Below are positions 33,892 through 44,810 of a DNA stretch of 64,000 nt, in pieces. The DNA is from Sulfitobacter sp. OXR-159 (GTDB taxonomy: Bacteria > Pseudomonadota > Alphaproteobacteria > Rhodobacterales > Rhodobacteraceae): assembly GCF_034377145.1 (NCBI RefSeq), contig NZ_CP139707.1, forward strand, positions 505,001 through 569,000. The letters run 5' to 3'. Each line of letters begins with the position of its first letter. Within the stretch, counting starts at the first letter, position 1. The position numbers and the translations under genes are program-made. The notes beneath the pieces are model-generated. The model saw only the letters and a list, made by a program, of their open reading frames with translations. It was not told where the DNA came from and searched no databases.

Positions 33892-34447
33892 TACCGCAAC
33901 CTACACACCCCGCCTTCAGGCCGAATACCGCGAGAAGATCCGCGCCGCCCTGAAAGAGGAATTCGGCTACAAGAACGACATGATGATCCCCAAGCTGGAC
34001 AAGATCGTTCTGAACATCGGCTGCGGTGCCGAAGCCGTGCGCGACAGCAAAAAAGCCAAGTCGGCTCAGGAAGACCTGACCGCGATTGCAGGCCAGAAGG
34101 CTCTGACAACCGTGGCCAAGAAATCCATCGCTGGTTTCCGCGTGCGTGAAGACATGCCTTTGGGTGCGAAAGTTACCCTGCGTGGCGACCGCATGTACGA
34201 ATTCCTTGATCGTCTGATCACGATCGCAATGCCCCGTATCCGTGACTTCCGCGGCATCTCGGGCAAGAGCTTTGACGGCCGTGGCAACTACGCCATGGGC
34301 ATGAAAGAGCATATCGTGTTCCCCGAAATCGACTTCGACAAAGTTGACGAGACTTGGGGTATGGACATCGTGATCGCCACCACGGCGAAAACCGACGCTG
34401 AAGCCAAGGCGCTGTTGAAAGCTTTCAACATGCCCTTCAATTCATAA
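33884..34447 (+). CDS. rplE: 50S ribosomal protein L5
   Basis: A 187-residue L5 of the central protuberance, binding 5S rRNA and contacting P-site tRNA. Conserved [32 protein letters not shown] and [17 protein letters not shown] are present. It starts inside the end of rplX, implying coupled translation. In E. coli S8 represses the spc operon at the start of rplE. Confidence 0.97.
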   Translation: MLDTATYTPRLQAEYREKIRAALKEEFGYKNDMMIPKLDKIVLNIGCGAEAVRDSKKAKSAQEDLTAIAGQKALTTVAKKSIAGFRVREDMPLGAKVTLRGDRMYEFLDRLITIAMPRIRDFRGISGKSFDGRGNYAMGMKEHIVFPEIDFDKVDETWGMDIVIATTAKTDAEAKALLKAFNMPFNS

Positions 34448-34465
34448 GCGCGGGAAGGATTAGAA

Positions 34466-34771
34466 ATGGCTAAGAAATCCATGATTGAGCGCGAGAAGAA
34501 GCGCGAAGCACTGGTCAAAAAGTACGCTGAGAAGCGCGCGGCTCTGAAAGAGATCGTGAGCGACGAAAGCAAACCGATGGAAGAGCGTTTCCGCGCTTCC
34601 CTGAAACTGGCGAAACTGCCGCGCAACAGCTCTGCTGTGCGTCTGCACAACCGTTGCCAGCTGACGGGCCGCCCGCACGCCTACTATCGTAAACTGAAAA
34701 TTTCGCGGATCGCGCTGCGGGATCTCGGCTCTTCGGGCCAAATCCCCGGCATGGTCAAGTCGAGCTGGTAA
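34466..34771 (+). CDS. rpsN: 30S ribosomal protein S14 (zinc-independent form)
   Basis: A 101-residue S14. It has one cysteine in [18 protein letters not shown] and lacks the two CxxC pairs of the short zinc form, so it is the long zinc-free type. N-terminal half is lysine-rich. GGGAAGGA precedes the ATG. Confidence 0.97.
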   Translation: MAKKSMIEREKKREALVKKYAEKRAALKEIVSDESKPMEERFRASLKLAKLPRNSSAVRLHNRCQLTGRPHAYYRKLKISRIALRDLGSSGQIPGMVKSSW

Positions 34772-34783
34772 GGAGCGCATCAG

Positions 34784-35176
34784 ATGAACGATCCTATCGC
34801 AGATATGCTGACACGCATCCGTAACTCTTCGCTGCGCGGCAAATCCACCGTCTCCACACCGGCTTCCAAGCTGCGTGCATGGGTGTTGGACGTGCTGGCC
34901 GACGAAGGCTACATCCGCGGCTACGAAAAAGTCACGGGCGCCGATGGCCACCCCGCCATCGAGATCAGCCTCAAGTACTACGAAGGCGAACCTGTTATTC
35001 GTGAACTGAAGCGGGTTTCCAAACCCGGTCGTCGCGTCTACATGGCCGTCAATGACATCCCCGTTGTCCGTCAGGGCCTCGGCGTGTCGATTGTCTCCAC
35101 CTCCAAAGGTGTGATGTCGGACGCATCTGCACGCTCTGCCAATGTTGGCGGCGAAGTGCTCTGCACCGTATTCTAA
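34784..35176 (+). CDS. rpsH: 30S ribosomal protein S8
   Basis: A 130-residue S8 that organises the 16S central domain and in E. coli represses the spc operon. It starts [19 protein letters not shown]; the C-terminus has [17 protein letters not shown] and ends [15 protein letters not shown] precedes the ATG. Confidence 0.97.
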   Translation: MNDPIADMLTRIRNSSLRGKSTVSTPASKLRAWVLDVLADEGYIRGYEKVTGADGHPAIEISLKYYEGEPVIRELKRVSKPGRRVYMAVNDIPVVRQGLGVSIVSTSKGVMSDASARSANVGGEVLCTVF

Positions 35177-35186
35177 GGAGAAGACA

Positions 35187-35720
35187 ATGTCTCGTATTGG
35201 TAAGAAACCAGTCGCCATGCCTTCGGGCGTCTCGGCATCGGTGAGCGGTCAGACGATCGAAGTGAAGGGCCCCAAGGGCACCCGCAGCTTCCGCGCAACT
35301 GACGACGTGACCCTGACGGTCGAAGACGATGCAATCTCTGTGACACCGCGTGGCAAGTCCAAGCGCGCACGTCAGCAGTGGGGCATGTCCCGCACCATGA
35401 TTGAAAACCTCGTGACCGGCGTCACCGAGGGCTTCAAGAAGGAGCTGGAAATCCAGGGTGTTGGTTATCGTGCGGCCGTCAATGGCAACACGCTGAAACT
35501 GAACCTCGGCCTCAGCCACGATGTTGACTACGTTGCGCCCGAAGGCGTCACCGTAACGGCACCGAAGCAGACCGAAATCGTTGTGGAAGGCATTGACGAA
35601 CAGCTTGTTGGTCAGGTCGCCGCGAACATCCGCGCATGGCGCAAGCCCGAGCCCTATAAGGGCAAAGGCATCCGCTATAAGGGTGAGTTCGTGTTCCGCA
35701 AAGAAGGCAAGAAGAAGTAA
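35187..35720 (+). CDS. rplF: 50S ribosomal protein L6
   Basis: A 177-residue L6 with two similar domains, located near the sarcin-ricin loop. It starts [20 protein letters not shown]. The second domain contains the RNA-binding end [20 protein letters not shown]. The ATG at 35187 has AAGGAG; an earlier in-frame ATG lies inside rpsH and is not used. Confidence 0.97.
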   Translation: MSRIGKKPVAMPSGVSASVSGQTIEVKGPKGTRSFRATDDVTLTVEDDAISVTPRGKSKRARQQWGMSRTMIENLVTGVTEGFKKELEIQGVGYRAAVNGNTLKLNLGLSHDVDYVAPEGVTVTAPKQTEIVVEGIDEQLVGQVAANIRAWRKPEPYKGKGIRYKGEFVFRKEGKKK

Positions 35721-35731
35721 GGAACGGAAAG

Positions 35732-36091
35732 ATGGCAAACACCAAAAGACAGCTGTTCCTGAAACGCCGCATGCGCGTTCGGAACAAACTCCGCAAAGTG
35801 AACGCCGGGCGTCTTCGCCTGTCGGTACACCGTTCGTCCAAAAACATCTCGGCTCAGCTGATCGACGATGTGAACGGCGTGACACTGGCTTCCGCTTCCT
35901 CGATGGAAAAGGATCTGGGCGTTTTCGGCAAGAACAACATCGAAGCAGCGACCAAGGTCGGTGCCGCGATTGCCGAACGTGCCAAGAAAGCCGGCGTCGA
36001 AGAAGCATACTTCGACCGTGGCGGCTTCCTCTTCCACGGCAAGGTGAAGGCTCTGGCCGACGCCGCGCGTGAAGGTGGTTTGAAGATCTGA
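35732..36091 (+). CDS. rplR: 50S ribosomal protein L18
   Basis: A 119-residue L18 that binds 5S rRNA in the central protuberance. [20 protein letters not shown] and the end [19 protein letters not shown] are typical. A 168-nt spacer follows, unusual inside the spc order L18-S5. Confidence 0.96.
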   Translation: MANTKRQLFLKRRMRVRNKLRKVNAGRLRLSVHRSSKNISAQLIDDVNGVTLASASSMEKDLGVFGKNNIEAATKVGAAIAERAKKAGVEEAYFDRGGFLFHGKVKALADAAREGGLKI

Positions 36092-36164
36092 TTGTGCGGT
36101 GCGTGGGCAACCACGCACCTGCTTTCATATGGAGGCTGTGCCCCGCGCATAGCTTTCCTGCGAA

Positions 36165-36183
36165 GAGGGCCGGGTTGGCCCTC
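36165..36183 (+). promoter_or_regulatory. Hairpin in the rplR-rpsE spacer
   Basis: A perfect 7-bp stem (GAGGGCC / GGCCCTC, loop GGGTT) without a T tract, about 77 nt before rpsE. Possibly an RNA processing site; no promoter was recognised. Confidence 0.4.
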
Positions 36184-36259
36184 TCGATGATCCGGGGGCC
36201 AAGGGCTCACCAGGATTGATCCTATGGGCCTCAGGGCCACAGAAAAAGGAAGATGCCAG

Positions 36260-36841
36260 ATGGCAAGAGATGACAACCGTGGGGGCAACCGCCGCAACCA
36301 ACGCGACGAAACCCCGGAATTCGCTGACCGTCTGGTCGCGATCAACCGCGTGTCCAAGACCGTTAAGGGTGGTAAGCGTTTCGGCTTCGCCGCACTCGTG
36401 GTCGTGGGTGATCAGAAAGGCCGCGTGGGCTTTGGTAAGGGTAAAGCGAAAGAAGTACCCGAGGCCATCCGCAAGGCGACTGAGCAAGCCAAGCGTCAGA
36501 TGATCCGCGTTCAACTGCGCGAAGGCCGCACCCTGCACCACGACATGCATGGTCGCCACGGCGCAGGCCGCGTTATCATGCGTACAGCACCTGAAGGTAC
36601 CGGTATCATCGCCGGTGGTCCGATGCGTGCCGTGTTCGAGATGCTGGGCGTGAAAGACGTTGTGTCCAAATCGGTCGGTTCGCAGAACCCCTACAACATG
36701 ATCCGCGCCACTCTGGACGGTCTGAAGAAAGAGCAATCGCCCCGTTCCGTCGCGCAGCGTCGCGGCAAGAAAGTGGCTGACATTCTGCCCAAGCGTGAAG
36801 ACAACGTAGAGTCCTCCGCACAAGTGGCTGAGGAGGCATAA
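36260..36841 (+). CDS. rpsE: 30S ribosomal protein S5
   Basis: A 193-residue S5 affecting accuracy and mRNA entry. It starts [20 protein letters not shown], then [20 protein letters not shown], where the loop linked to spectinomycin is intact (KTVKGGK). The C-terminus adds about 15 acidic and polar residues. The ATG at 36260 has AAAAAGGAAG; twelve earlier codons are open but unconserved. Confidence 0.97.
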   Translation: MARDDNRGGNRRNQRDETPEFADRLVAINRVSKTVKGGKRFGFAALVVVGDQKGRVGFGKGKAKEVPEAIRKATEQAKRQMIRVQLREGRTLHHDMHGRHGAGRVIMRTAPEGTGIIAGGPMRAVFEMLGVKDVVSKSVGSQNPYNMIRATLDGLKKEQSPRSVAQRRGKKVADILPKREDNVESSAQVAEEA

Positions 36842-36843
36842 GC

Positions 36844-37032
36844 ATGGCCAAGACACTCGTAATCAAGCAGGTCGGCTCGCCGATCCGCCGCCCCGCCAAG
36901 CAAAAGGCAACTTTGGTTGGCCTGGGTCTGAACAAAATGGGTCGTACCCGTGAGCTGGAAGATACACCTTCCGTCCGCGGCATGATCAACAAGGTCTCGC
37001 ATATGGTTGAGATCGTCGAAGAGAAAGGCTGA
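36844..37032 (+). CDS. rpmD: 50S ribosomal protein L30
   Basis: A 62-residue L30: [20 protein letters not shown], then [20 protein letters not shown]. It begins two bases after rpsE. A strong terminator follows, separating it from rplO. Confidence 0.96.
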   Translation: MAKTLVIKQVGSPIRRPAKQKATLVGLGLNKMGRTRELEDTPSVRGMINKVSHMVEIVEEKG

Positions 37033-37069
37033 ACTTTGGTTCAGCGGTAGGGTGGGGGACCACTCTACG

Positions 37070-37101
37070 AAAACGCCTCGCAGGGAACTGCGGGGCGTTT
37101 T
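37070..37101 (+). terminator. Bidirectional terminator after rpmD
   Basis: A 14-pair stem (AAAACGCCTCGCAG / CTGCGGGGCGTTTT, one G-T pair, loop GGAA) with T-rich sequence after it. It lies between convergent rpmD and the hypothetical gene. Confidence 0.93.
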
Positions 37102-37113
37102 GTTTTCTTTCGG

Positions 37114-37656
37114 TCAGTTCTGGGGCTCAAAACCAACTTGATCCCAAAGGAGTGTCCTTGCTTCCTCCCAAAGTTCTCTGTCATCAGGTTCGATATAGTC
37201 GAGGGCGCGATAAAGACGGTTTATGCCGGCATTCAGTTCGCCTTCTAAGATCAGGCACTTCGCCTCTTCCACCCATGCTGCGTTTCTTTTTGCTACCAAA
37301 TTATTTGTCGCATTCTCCGCTGCGACGAGTTGATTTAGTAAGGCTCGGTCCCTCGCGATCACCTTCTGATCATCTCGGCGTGCATCGTAATAAGGTTCGT
37401 TCCCGCGGCGGATCAAATTGGACACCCGATTTGCGGTTTCGGCAAACGCTACGATTTTAGGAAGCGCTTCGGTGCAATCGCTTGCGTCCAGTAGGGCTTC
37501 ATACTCATCTTCCATTGCTTCTAGGTCTTCCAGCGTTATCGGCTGGCTGTCTGAATCAAATATCTCATAACGCGACAAAGCAGTTTCGTCGTTTTCCGCA
37601 GCATGAATGGAACTCGCCATCAAAATGAACGGAAATAGCAATTCTCTTTTTCTCAT
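37114..37656 (-). CDS. Secreted helical protein of unknown function, lower GC
   Basis: A 180-residue exported protein with a signal peptide at residues 1-20 (SSIHAA before END). The mature part is acidic and helical, with two cysteines (Cys61, Cys134) that could form a periplasmic disulfide. The pattern near ALLNQLVAAENATNN and AGINRLYRALDYIEPDDR resembles TPR-like helices, but no family is recognised. It uses AT-ending codons far more than neighbouring ribosomal genes, suggesting later arrival. GAGAG precedes the ATG, and TATAGT (minus strand, 37667-37672) is a candidate -10. It separates rpmD from rplO. Confidence 0.72.
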   Translation of the reverse strand: MRKRELLFPFILMASSIHAAENDETALSRYEIFDSDSQPITLEDLEAMEDEYEALLDASDCTEALPKIVAFAETANRVSNLIRRGNEPYYDARRDDQKVIARDRALLNQLVAAENATNNLVAKRNAAWVEEAKCLILEGELNAGINRLYRALDYIEPDDRELWEEARTLLWDQVGFEPQN

Positions 37657-37808
37657 AATCTCTCACACTATACTAAAACGCATGGGGTAAGATTGAACTT
37701 TAGTTGCGGGCCCTAGCAACCTCAAAGTTTCAGAGAGCTATCCGGGTTGGTATTACGTTGTAAAATTCTAACTGAATGCGAGTCTTGGCCGGGGCTCTGC
37801 CACCCCCC

Positions 37809-37837
37809 TTGTCACCCGCCACGCCATCCCCTATACG
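37809..37837 (+). promoter_or_regulatory. Promoter of rplO-secY-adk
   Basis: TTGTCA, exactly 17 nt, then TATACG, with a C-rich discriminator. Start near 37844, about 90 nt before rplO. The -10 box and spacing equal those of the rpsL promoter. Confidence 0.62.
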
Positions 37838-37932
37838 CCCCCGGTGGCCCGTGTTGGGTCGCAATGGAATCGCAACGCCGCGTTTGGCCACTCCCGTCGC
37901 TGGGGGCCATTTCCGGCATAAGGAGAAGCGAC

Positions 37933-38415
37933 ATGAAACTGCACGAACTTTCCGACAACGAAGGCGCAACCAAGAAGCGTATGCGCGTTGGCCGTGGTCC
38001 CGGCTCTGGCAAGGGTAAGATGGGTGGCCGTGGTATCAAGGGTCAAAAATCCCGTTCCGGCGTCAGCATCAACGGCTACGAAGGCGGCCAGATGCCAATC
38101 TACCAGCGTCTGCCCAAGCGTGGCTTCAACAAGCCAAACCGCAAATCTTTCGCTGTTGTGAACCTGGGCCTGATCCAGAAATTCATCGACGCCAAGAAGC
38201 TCGACGCCGGCAACACCATCGACGGTGCCGCCCTGATCGCGTCCGGTCTGGTCCGTCGTGAGCTGGACGGTATCCGCGTTCTGGCCAAGGGTGACATCAC
38301 CTCCAAGATCGACCTGAACGTCGCTGGCGCTTCCAAGTCCGCCATTGAGGCGGTCGAGAAGGCAGGCGGCAAGGTGACCGTGACCGCCCCCAAGGCGGCT
38401 GAGGCATCCGAGTAA
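37933..38415 (+). CDS. rplO: 50S ribosomal protein L15
   Basis: A 160-residue L15, a late-assembly protein. It starts [20 protein letters not shown] and continues with the Gly-rich [41 protein letters not shown] is typical of the C-terminal domain. The ATG at 37933 has AAGGAGAAG; the frame is open 62 codons upstream through the promoter and is not used there. Confidence 0.97.
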   Translation: MKLHELSDNEGATKKRMRVGRGPGSGKGKMGGRGIKGQKSRSGVSINGYEGGQMPIYQRLPKRGFNKPNRKSFAVVNLGLIQKFIDAKKLDAGNTIDGAALIASGLVRRELDGIRVLAKGDITSKIDLNVAGASKSAIEAVEKAGGKVTVTAPKAAEASE

Positions 38416-38474
38416 AGCGGCCTTAAGGCTTGTGAGCGGCGCGCCAGCCGCTTACATAACCTCAAGTTTTCCCG

Positions 38475-38511
38475 AACGCCGCCCGCCGGAAAACGGCCCG
38501 GGCGGCGTTTT
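38475..38511 (+). terminator. Attenuator or terminator between rplO and secY
   Basis: An 11-bp perfect stem (AACGCCGCCCG / CGGGCGGCGTT), with an inner CCG/CGG mini-stem, followed by TTTT and 23 nt from the secY ATG. It may reduce secY-adk expression relative to rplO. Confidence 0.75.
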
Positions 38512-38534
38512 CGCAACAAAAGAAGAGACCCCTC

Positions 38535-39913
<1,379 letters not shown>

Positions 39914-39917
<4 letters not shown>

Positions 39918-40561
39918 ATATTATCCTACTCGGGCCTCCGGGCGCAGGCAAAGGCACCCAAGCACGTCATCTGGTCGAGACCCGCAACATGGTTCAGCTT
40001 TCCACCGGCGACATGCTGCGTGAGGCCAAGGACAGCGGCACGGAGATGGGCAAGATCGTGGCCGATGTCATGGACCGCGGCGCGCTGGTCACCGATGAGA
40101 TCGTCATCGGCCTGATCCGCGAAAAGCTTACCGACAAAGCCGAGCATGGCGGCTTTATTTTTGACGGTTTCCCCCGCACGCTGGCGCAGGCCGACGCGCT
40201 GGCCGATTTGATGCAGCAAGAGGGCCAGACCCTCGACGCCGTGATCGAGATGAAGGTCGACGATGAGGCACTGGTCGCCCGCATCACCGCACGCTCGACC
40301 TGTGCGTCCTGCGGCGAGGTCTACAACGACCTGACCAAGCCGATCCCCGAAGATGGTAAATGTAGCAACTGCGGCGGGACCGAGTTCAAGCGCCGCGCGG
40401 ACGACAATGAGGAAAGCCTCAAAACCCGTCTGATGGCCTACTACAAACAGACCTCTCCGCTGATTGGCTATTACTATGCCAAAGAGATGCTCAGCGGTGT
40501 GAATGGTCTGGGTCAGATCGAAGAAGTCCGCGGCGCAATCGCGCAGATTCTCGATAAGTGA
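39914..40561 (+). CDS. adk: Adenylate kinase
   Basis: A 215-residue adenylate kinase (ATP + AMP to 2 ADP). The P-loop GPPGAGKGT lies at 7-15, the AMP site at FDGFPRT. The LID contains Cys130, Cys133, Cys150 and Cys153 in two CxxC pairs, so it is the zinc-binding type. It begins on the ATGA overlap with secY, a classic linkage. Confidence 0.97.
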
Positions 40562-40637
40562 TTTCCCGGTGGTGGGGGCAGGGGCGACGCCGCCTTTCGC
40601 TCCGCGCCGCCGATCCTACGGGAGTTTTGTGCAAGGC

Positions 40638-40666
40638 TTGACGCCCTGCGCAAAACCTCATAGTCA
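40638..40666 (+). promoter_or_regulatory. Possible promoter of rpsM-rpsK-rpoA-rplQ
   Basis: TTGACG, exactly 17 nt, then TAGTCA, in the 261-nt gap after adk. The -35 and spacing match the other ribosomal promoters here; the -10 is weaker. The leader would be about 150 nt. Confidence 0.42.
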
Positions 40667-40822
40667 CCCCTATCTCGCAAGAGAATCAAATTGCGGCAAG
40701 GGTTCCGCCCAGCCCCGCAAGATCACCTGATCAGCCTCAGCCCGATGGCCCAAACGCCTCGGGCTTGTGTTGTGAAAAAAGGGTCTGGAACGACGGACCC
40801 GCAACGAAAAGGAATAGCTAAC

Positions 40823-41191
40823 GTGGCACGTATTGCCGGCGTAAACATCCCGACTGCAAAGCGGGTTCCAATCGCCCTCACCTATATCACCGGTATTGGC
40901 ACCTCCTCCGCCAAAGCCATCTGCGAAGCCGTTGGCATCGACGCGACCCGTCGCGTTAACGAGCTGTCCGACGCCGAAGTTCTGGCCGTGCGTGAGCACA
41001 TCGACGCCAACTACACCGTCGAAGGCGACCTGCGTCGTGACACGCAGATGAACATCAAACGTCTGATGGACCTTGGTTGCTACCGTGGCCTGCGCCATCG
41101 TCGTAACCTGCCCGTTCGTGGTCAGCGTACCCACACCAATGCTCGCACCCGCAAAGGCCCCGCAAAGGCCATTGCTGGCAAGAAGAAATAA
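40823..41191 (+). CDS. rpsM: 30S ribosomal protein S13
   Basis: A 122-residue S13 of the 30S head, part of inter-subunit bridges. It starts [20 protein letters not shown] and ends in the tRNA-contacting tail [23 protein letters not shown] start at 40823 with AAAAGGAA upstream, chosen by the conserved ARIAGV start. Confidence 0.96.
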   Translation: MARIAGVNIPTAKRVPIALTYITGIGTSSAKAICEAVGIDATRRVNELSDAEVLAVREHIDANYTVEGDLRRDTQMNIKRLMDLGCYRGLRHRRNLPVRGQRTHTNARTRKGPAKAIAGKKK

Positions 41192-41206
41192 GGGAGGGTC
41201 TGATCA

Positions 41207-41596
41207 ATGGCACGCGATAAGACAAAGACCAAGCGTAAGGTCTCCAAGAACATCGCCGCAGGCGTGGCGCATGTGAACTCGAGCTTTAACAACACCAAGA
41301 TCCTAATCTCGGATGTTCAAGGCAACGCAATCTCCTGGTCCTCCGCTGGCACCATGGGCTTCAAAGGGTCGCGTAAATCGACACCCTATGCCGCTCAGAT
41401 GGCCGCAGAAGATGCTGGCCGCAAGGCGCAGGATCACGGCGTCAAGACGCTGGAAGTCGAAGTGCAGGGCCCCGGTTCGGGTCGTGAATCCGCACTCCGC
41501 GCTCTGGCGGCTGCCGGTTTCAACATCACGTCGATCCGTGATGTGACCCCGATGGCCCACAACGGCTGCCGCCCGCCCAAACGCCGCCGCGTTTAA
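41207..41596 (+). CDS. rpsK: 30S ribosomal protein S11
   Basis: A 129-residue S11 of the 30S platform. Conserved [40 protein letters not shown] and the end [27 protein letters not shown] precedes the ATG. The rpsD gene (S4), often next in gammaproteobacteria, is absent here, as usual in alphaproteobacteria. Confidence 0.97.
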   Translation: MARDKTKTKRKVSKNIAAGVAHVNSSFNNTKILISDVQGNAISWSSAGTMGFKGSRKSTPYAAQMAAEDAGRKAQDHGVKTLEVEVQGPGSGRESALRALAAAGFNITSIRDVTPMAHNGCRPPKRRRV

Positions 41597-41612
41597 GCTG
41601 GGACTGTTTTAC

Positions 41613-41694
41613 ATGGGGTCGCGCCTTGCGTGCGGCCCCATACCGCTTTTCAGAAACCTCGAGCGTTTGTGTCATTTGGACATGAGGCACAAAC
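41613..41694 (+). promoter_or_regulatory. Two hairpins in the rpsK-rpoA spacer
   Basis: 41613-41641 pairs ATGGGGTCGC with GCGGCCCCAT (one G-T pair) and is followed by a T-rich stretch. 41665-41694 pairs GTTTGTG with CACAAAC, with an inner TCA/TGA, and ends directly before the AAGGATGGAGGG ribosome binding site of rpoA. They may tune alpha-subunit translation or mark a cleavage site. Confidence 0.5.
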
Positions 41695-41710
41695 AAGGAT
41701 GGAGGGACGC

Positions 41711-42727
41711 ATGATCCACAAGAATTGGGCTGAATTGATCAAGCCGCAACAGCTTGACGTCAAGCCGGGCAACGACCCCGCACGTCAGGCGACCGTCATG
41801 GCCGAACCGCTGGAGCGGGGCTTTGGCCTGACCCTCGGCAACGCGCTGCGCCGCGTGCTGATGTCCTCGCTGCAGGGCGCGGCGATCACATCTGTGCAGA
41901 TCGACAACGTACTGCACGAGTTTTCCTCCGTCGCCGGTGTGCGCGAAGACGTGACCGACATCATCCTGAACCTCAAGGGCGTCAGCCTGCGCATGGAAGT
42001 CGAAGGCCCCAAACGCCTGTCGATCTCTGCCAAAGGTCCGGGCGTTGTGACCGCCGGTGACATCTCCGAATCCGCCGGTATCGAGATTCTGAACCGCGAG
42101 CACGTGATCTGCCACCTCGACGATGGTGCAGATGTCTACATGGAGCTGACCGTCAACACCGGCAAGGGCTATGTCTCCGCAGACAAGAACAAGCCGGAAG
42201 ATGCGCCCATCGGTCTGATCCCGATCGACGCGATCTATTCGCCGGTCAAGAAGGTCTCCTATGACGTGCAGCCCACCCGTGAGGGCCAGGTGCTGGATTA
42301 TGACAAGTTGACCATGAAAGTGGAAACCGACGGCTCCATCACGCCGGATGACGCCGTGGCCTTTGCCGCGCGCATCCTGCAGGACCAACTGGGCATCTTC
42401 GTGAACTTCGACGAGCCGGAATCGGCGTCCCGTCAGGACGACGACGATGGTCTTGAGTTCAACCCGCTGCTGCTCAAGAAAGTCGACGAGTTGGAACTGT
42501 CTGTGCGTTCGGCAAACTGCCTGAAGAACGACAACATCGTCTATATCGGCGACCTGATCCAGAAGACCGAAGCCGAGATGCTGCGCACCCCGAACTTCGG
42601 CCGCAAATCCTTGAACGAGATCAAGGAAGTGCTGTCGGGCATGGGTCTGCACCTTGGCATGGATGTCGAAGACTGGCCGCCAGAAAACATCGAAGACCTC
42701 GCCAAGAAGTTCGAGGATTCGTTCTAA
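41711..42727 (+). CDS. rpoA: DNA-directed RNA polymerase subunit alpha
   Basis: A 338-residue alpha subunit. The N-terminal dimerisation domain (about 1-235) includes [20 protein letters not shown]. The linker is followed by the C-terminal domain with [20 protein letters not shown], whose Arg matches E. coli Arg265, the UP-element contact. The end is an acidic KKFEDSF. The start at 41711 has GGAGGG; 27 earlier open codons are not conserved. Confidence 0.98.
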   Translation: MIHKNWAELIKPQQLDVKPGNDPARQATVMAEPLERGFGLTLGNALRRVLMSSLQGAAITSVQIDNVLHEFSSVAGVREDVTDIILNLKGVSLRMEVEGPKRLSISAKGPGVVTAGDISESAGIEILNREHVICHLDDGADVYMELTVNTGKGYVSADKNKPEDAPIGLIPIDAIYSPVKKVSYDVQPTREGQVLDYDKLTMKVETDGSITPDDAVAFAARILQDQLGIFVNFDEPESASRQDDDDGLEFNPLLLKKVDELELSVRSANCLKNDNIVYIGDLIQKTEAEMLRTPNFGRKSLNEIKEVLSGMGLHLGMDVEDWPPENIEDLAKKFEDSF

Positions 42728-42737
42728 GAGACACGGA

Positions 42738-42785
42738 CCCGGAAACTTTTAAAGTTTCCGGGCCGATTTCTTCAAAAGAAATCGG
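42738..42785 (+). promoter_or_regulatory. Twin-hairpin element after rpoA
   Basis: First hairpin 42738-42762: 11-bp stem CCCGGAAACTT / AAGTTTCCGGG, loop TTA. Second 42763-42785: 10-bp stem CCGATTTCTT / AAGAAATCGG, loop CAA. It starts 11 nt after the rpoA stop. Loop sequences, A/T-rich upper stems, order and distance from the stop match the element after rpoB. Confidence 0.7.
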
Positions 42786-42890
42786 GCGCCGTTACGACCG
42801 GGCGTAAGCCCCAAGGAGAGCCCAAGACACGCATCGCGGGCCAGACAAAGCAAAACCGCCCGTAGAGGGCTTCACGATTGGAGTAAGACA

Positions 42891-43307
42891 ATGCGTCACG
42901 CACGTGGATACCGCCGCCTGAACCGTACACATGAACACCGCAAAGCGCTGTTCTCGAACATGGCAGGCTCGCTCATCGAGCATGAGCAAATCAAAACAAC
43001 CTTGCCGAAAGCCAAGGAACTCAAGCCGATCATCGAAAAGATGATCACGCTGGCCAAACGCGGCGATCTGCACGCCCGTCGTCAGGCCGCGTCGAAGCTG
43101 AAAGAAGACCAGTATGTCGCGAAACTGTTCGACATCCTCGGCCCGCGCTACAAAGACCGCCAAGGTGGTTACGTTCGCGTTCTGAAAGCTGGCTTCCGCT
43201 ATGGTGACATGGCGCCTATGGCGATCATCGAATTCGTCGACCGCGACCGCGACGCCAAAGGCGCCGCCGACAAAGCGCGTCTGGCCGAAGAAGACGCCGC
43301 AAAATAA
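42891..43307 (+). CDS. rplQ: 50S ribosomal protein L17
   Basis: A 138-residue L17 near the tunnel exit. It starts [20 protein letters not shown] and includes the core [20 protein letters not shown]. The C-terminal 20 residues are an Ala/Asp/Glu tail. Last gene of the alpha cluster. Confidence 0.97.
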   Translation: MRHARGYRRLNRTHEHRKALFSNMAGSLIEHEQIKTTLPKAKELKPIIEKMITLAKRGDLHARRQAASKLKEDQYVAKLFDILGPRYKDRQGGYVRVLKAGFRYGDMAPMAIIEFVDRDRDAKGAADKARLAEEDAAK

Positions 43308-43329
43308 GATTTCGCAGATTGCGGAATGG

Positions 43330-43356
43330 AAAGCCCTGCCATTTGGCGGGGCTTTT
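43330..43356 (+). terminator. Alpha-operon terminator
   Basis: An 11-pair stem (AAAGCCCTGCC / GGCGGGGCTTT, one G-T pair, loop ATTT) ending in five T, 22 nt after the rplQ stop. Confidence 0.93.
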
Positions 43357-43435
43357 TCGTTGTCGCGGCAGAGATTTCAAGATCATTCCGAAATGGGAGT
43401 TGCGCCAGCCGGGGCGGCTGCGCATATCTGACGGC

Positions 43436-44809
43436 ATGAGATATTTGCTGATGATCCTAACGCTGCTTGCCGCCCCCCTAGCGGCGCAGCAGGTGCCCAG
43501 TTCCGCCGCGCAGATGCAGTTGAGTTTCGTGCCACTGGTCAAACAGGCCACCCCCGCGGTGGTCAACATCTACGCCCGCATCCTGACCAAGCCACAGCGC
43601 ACGCCGCTTCAGGCCGACCCGTTTTTCGAACGGTTCTTTCGGGATCCCTTCTCAGAGCGGCCCCGCGTGCAGAATTCGCTCGGCTCCGGGGTGATTCTAT
43701 CGGCGGATGGCATCGTGGTGTCGAACTATCATGTGGTGGGCACGGCGACCGATATCCGTGTGGTCCTGAATGACCGGCGCGAGTTCAGTGCCCATGTGCT
43801 TTTGGGGGATGCGGAGAGCGATCTGGCGATTCTCAAGCTGGAAGGCGCGGCGGACCTGCCGTTTCTTGAGTTGCGCGACAGCGACGCGGTGGAGGTGGGT
43901 GAGCTTGCCTTGGCCATCGGGAATCCCTTCGGCGTGGGGCAGACGGTGTCGAGTGGGATCGTCTCGGGTCTTGCGCGGTCGGGGGCGGCGGATAATGGCG
44001 GGCAGGGCTATTTCATTCAGACCGATGCGCCGATCAACCCCGGCAACTCGGGCGGGGCGTTGATTGACATGGCGGGGCGGCTTATCGGGGTGAACACCTC
44101 GATCTTGACGCGCTCGGGCGGCAGCAACGGCATCGGCTTTGCGATCCCCGCTGATCTGGTCGCGGCCTTTGTCGCGCAGGCCCGCGCGGGGGAGGTGGCG
44201 TTCAGCCGCCCTTGGGCGGGTTTGGCCGGGCAACCGGTGGATGCAGATATGGCCGGGCCGCTGGGGCTGGATCGACCGGGCGGGATCATCGTTTCGGGGC
44301 TGCATCGCGCCAGCCCCTTTAACGCGGCGGGGCTGCAGGTGGGGGATGTCATCGTCAGCGTCGATGACCAGCCGGTCAATACGCCGTCAGAGATGATCTA
44401 CCGCATGTCGGTCGCCGGTCTTGGGCATTCCGCGCGTGTGGGCGTCAGGCGCGATGGCGTTCTGCAAGAGATGACGGTGGCGCTGATCGCCGCCCCGGAT
44501 GAACCGGACCGGGCCGAGGTCACGTTGGGCACCCGGAGCCTTTTGCCCGGATTGCGCGCTGCGCGAATCAATCCGGCGGTGATTTCGGAACTGAACCTGC
44601 CGCTGGAAAGCAGTGGCGTCGTGGTCATGGATGCGGGCCGCTATGGCCCGCGTGTGGGGCTGCGGGATGGTGATGTGATCCTTTCGGTGAATGGGGTAGA
44701 GGTGGCAGAGACGCATAGTTTGGCCGCCCTGCTGTCGGGCGAGGTGCGGCGCATTCAAATGGTCATTCAACGCGGCGACCGGCGTGTCGCACTGCGGTTC
44801 AGGGGGTAG
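43436..44809 (+). CDS. Deg/HtrA-family periplasmic serine protease
   Basis: A 457-residue Do-like protease with a signal peptide at residues 1-17 (APLAA before QQV). The catalytic triad is His99 (SNYHVVG), Asp129 (ESDLAIL) and Ser205 (NPGNSGGAL). A first PDZ domain lies at about 245-330 (HRASPFNAAGLQVGDVIVSV) and a second at about 380-457 (GPRVGLRDGDVILSVNG). It degrades or refolds damaged envelope proteins. The start at 43436 is set by the signal peptide; 39 open codons upstream run through the alpha terminator. rarA follows after one base. Confidence 0.93.
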   Translation: MRYLLMILTLLAAPLAAQQVPSSAAQMQLSFVPLVKQATPAVVNIYARILTKPQRTPLQADPFFERFFRDPFSERPRVQNSLGSGVILSADGIVVSNYHVVGTATDIRVVLNDRREFSAHVLLGDAESDLAILKLEGAADLPFLELRDSDAVEVGELALAIGNPFGVGQTVSSGIVSGLARSGAADNGGQGYFIQTDAPINPGNSGGALIDMAGRLIGVNTSILTRSGGSNGIGFAIPADLVAAFVAQARAGEVAFSRPWAGLAGQPVDADMAGPLGLDRPGGIIVSGLHRASPFNAAGLQVGDVIVSVDDQPVNTPSEMIYRMSVAGLGHSARVGVRRDGVLQEMTVALIAAPDEPDRAEVTLGTRSLLPGLRAARINPAVISELNLPLESSGVVVMDAGRYGPRVGLRDGDVILSVNGVEVAETHSLAALLSGEVRRIQMVIQRGDRRVALRFRG

Positions 44810-44810
44810 C

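Noticed and set aside
37747..37932. 62-codon upstream extension of rplO
   Set aside because: It runs through the promoter and leader, and the conserved L15 start is at 37933 with a strong ribosome binding site.
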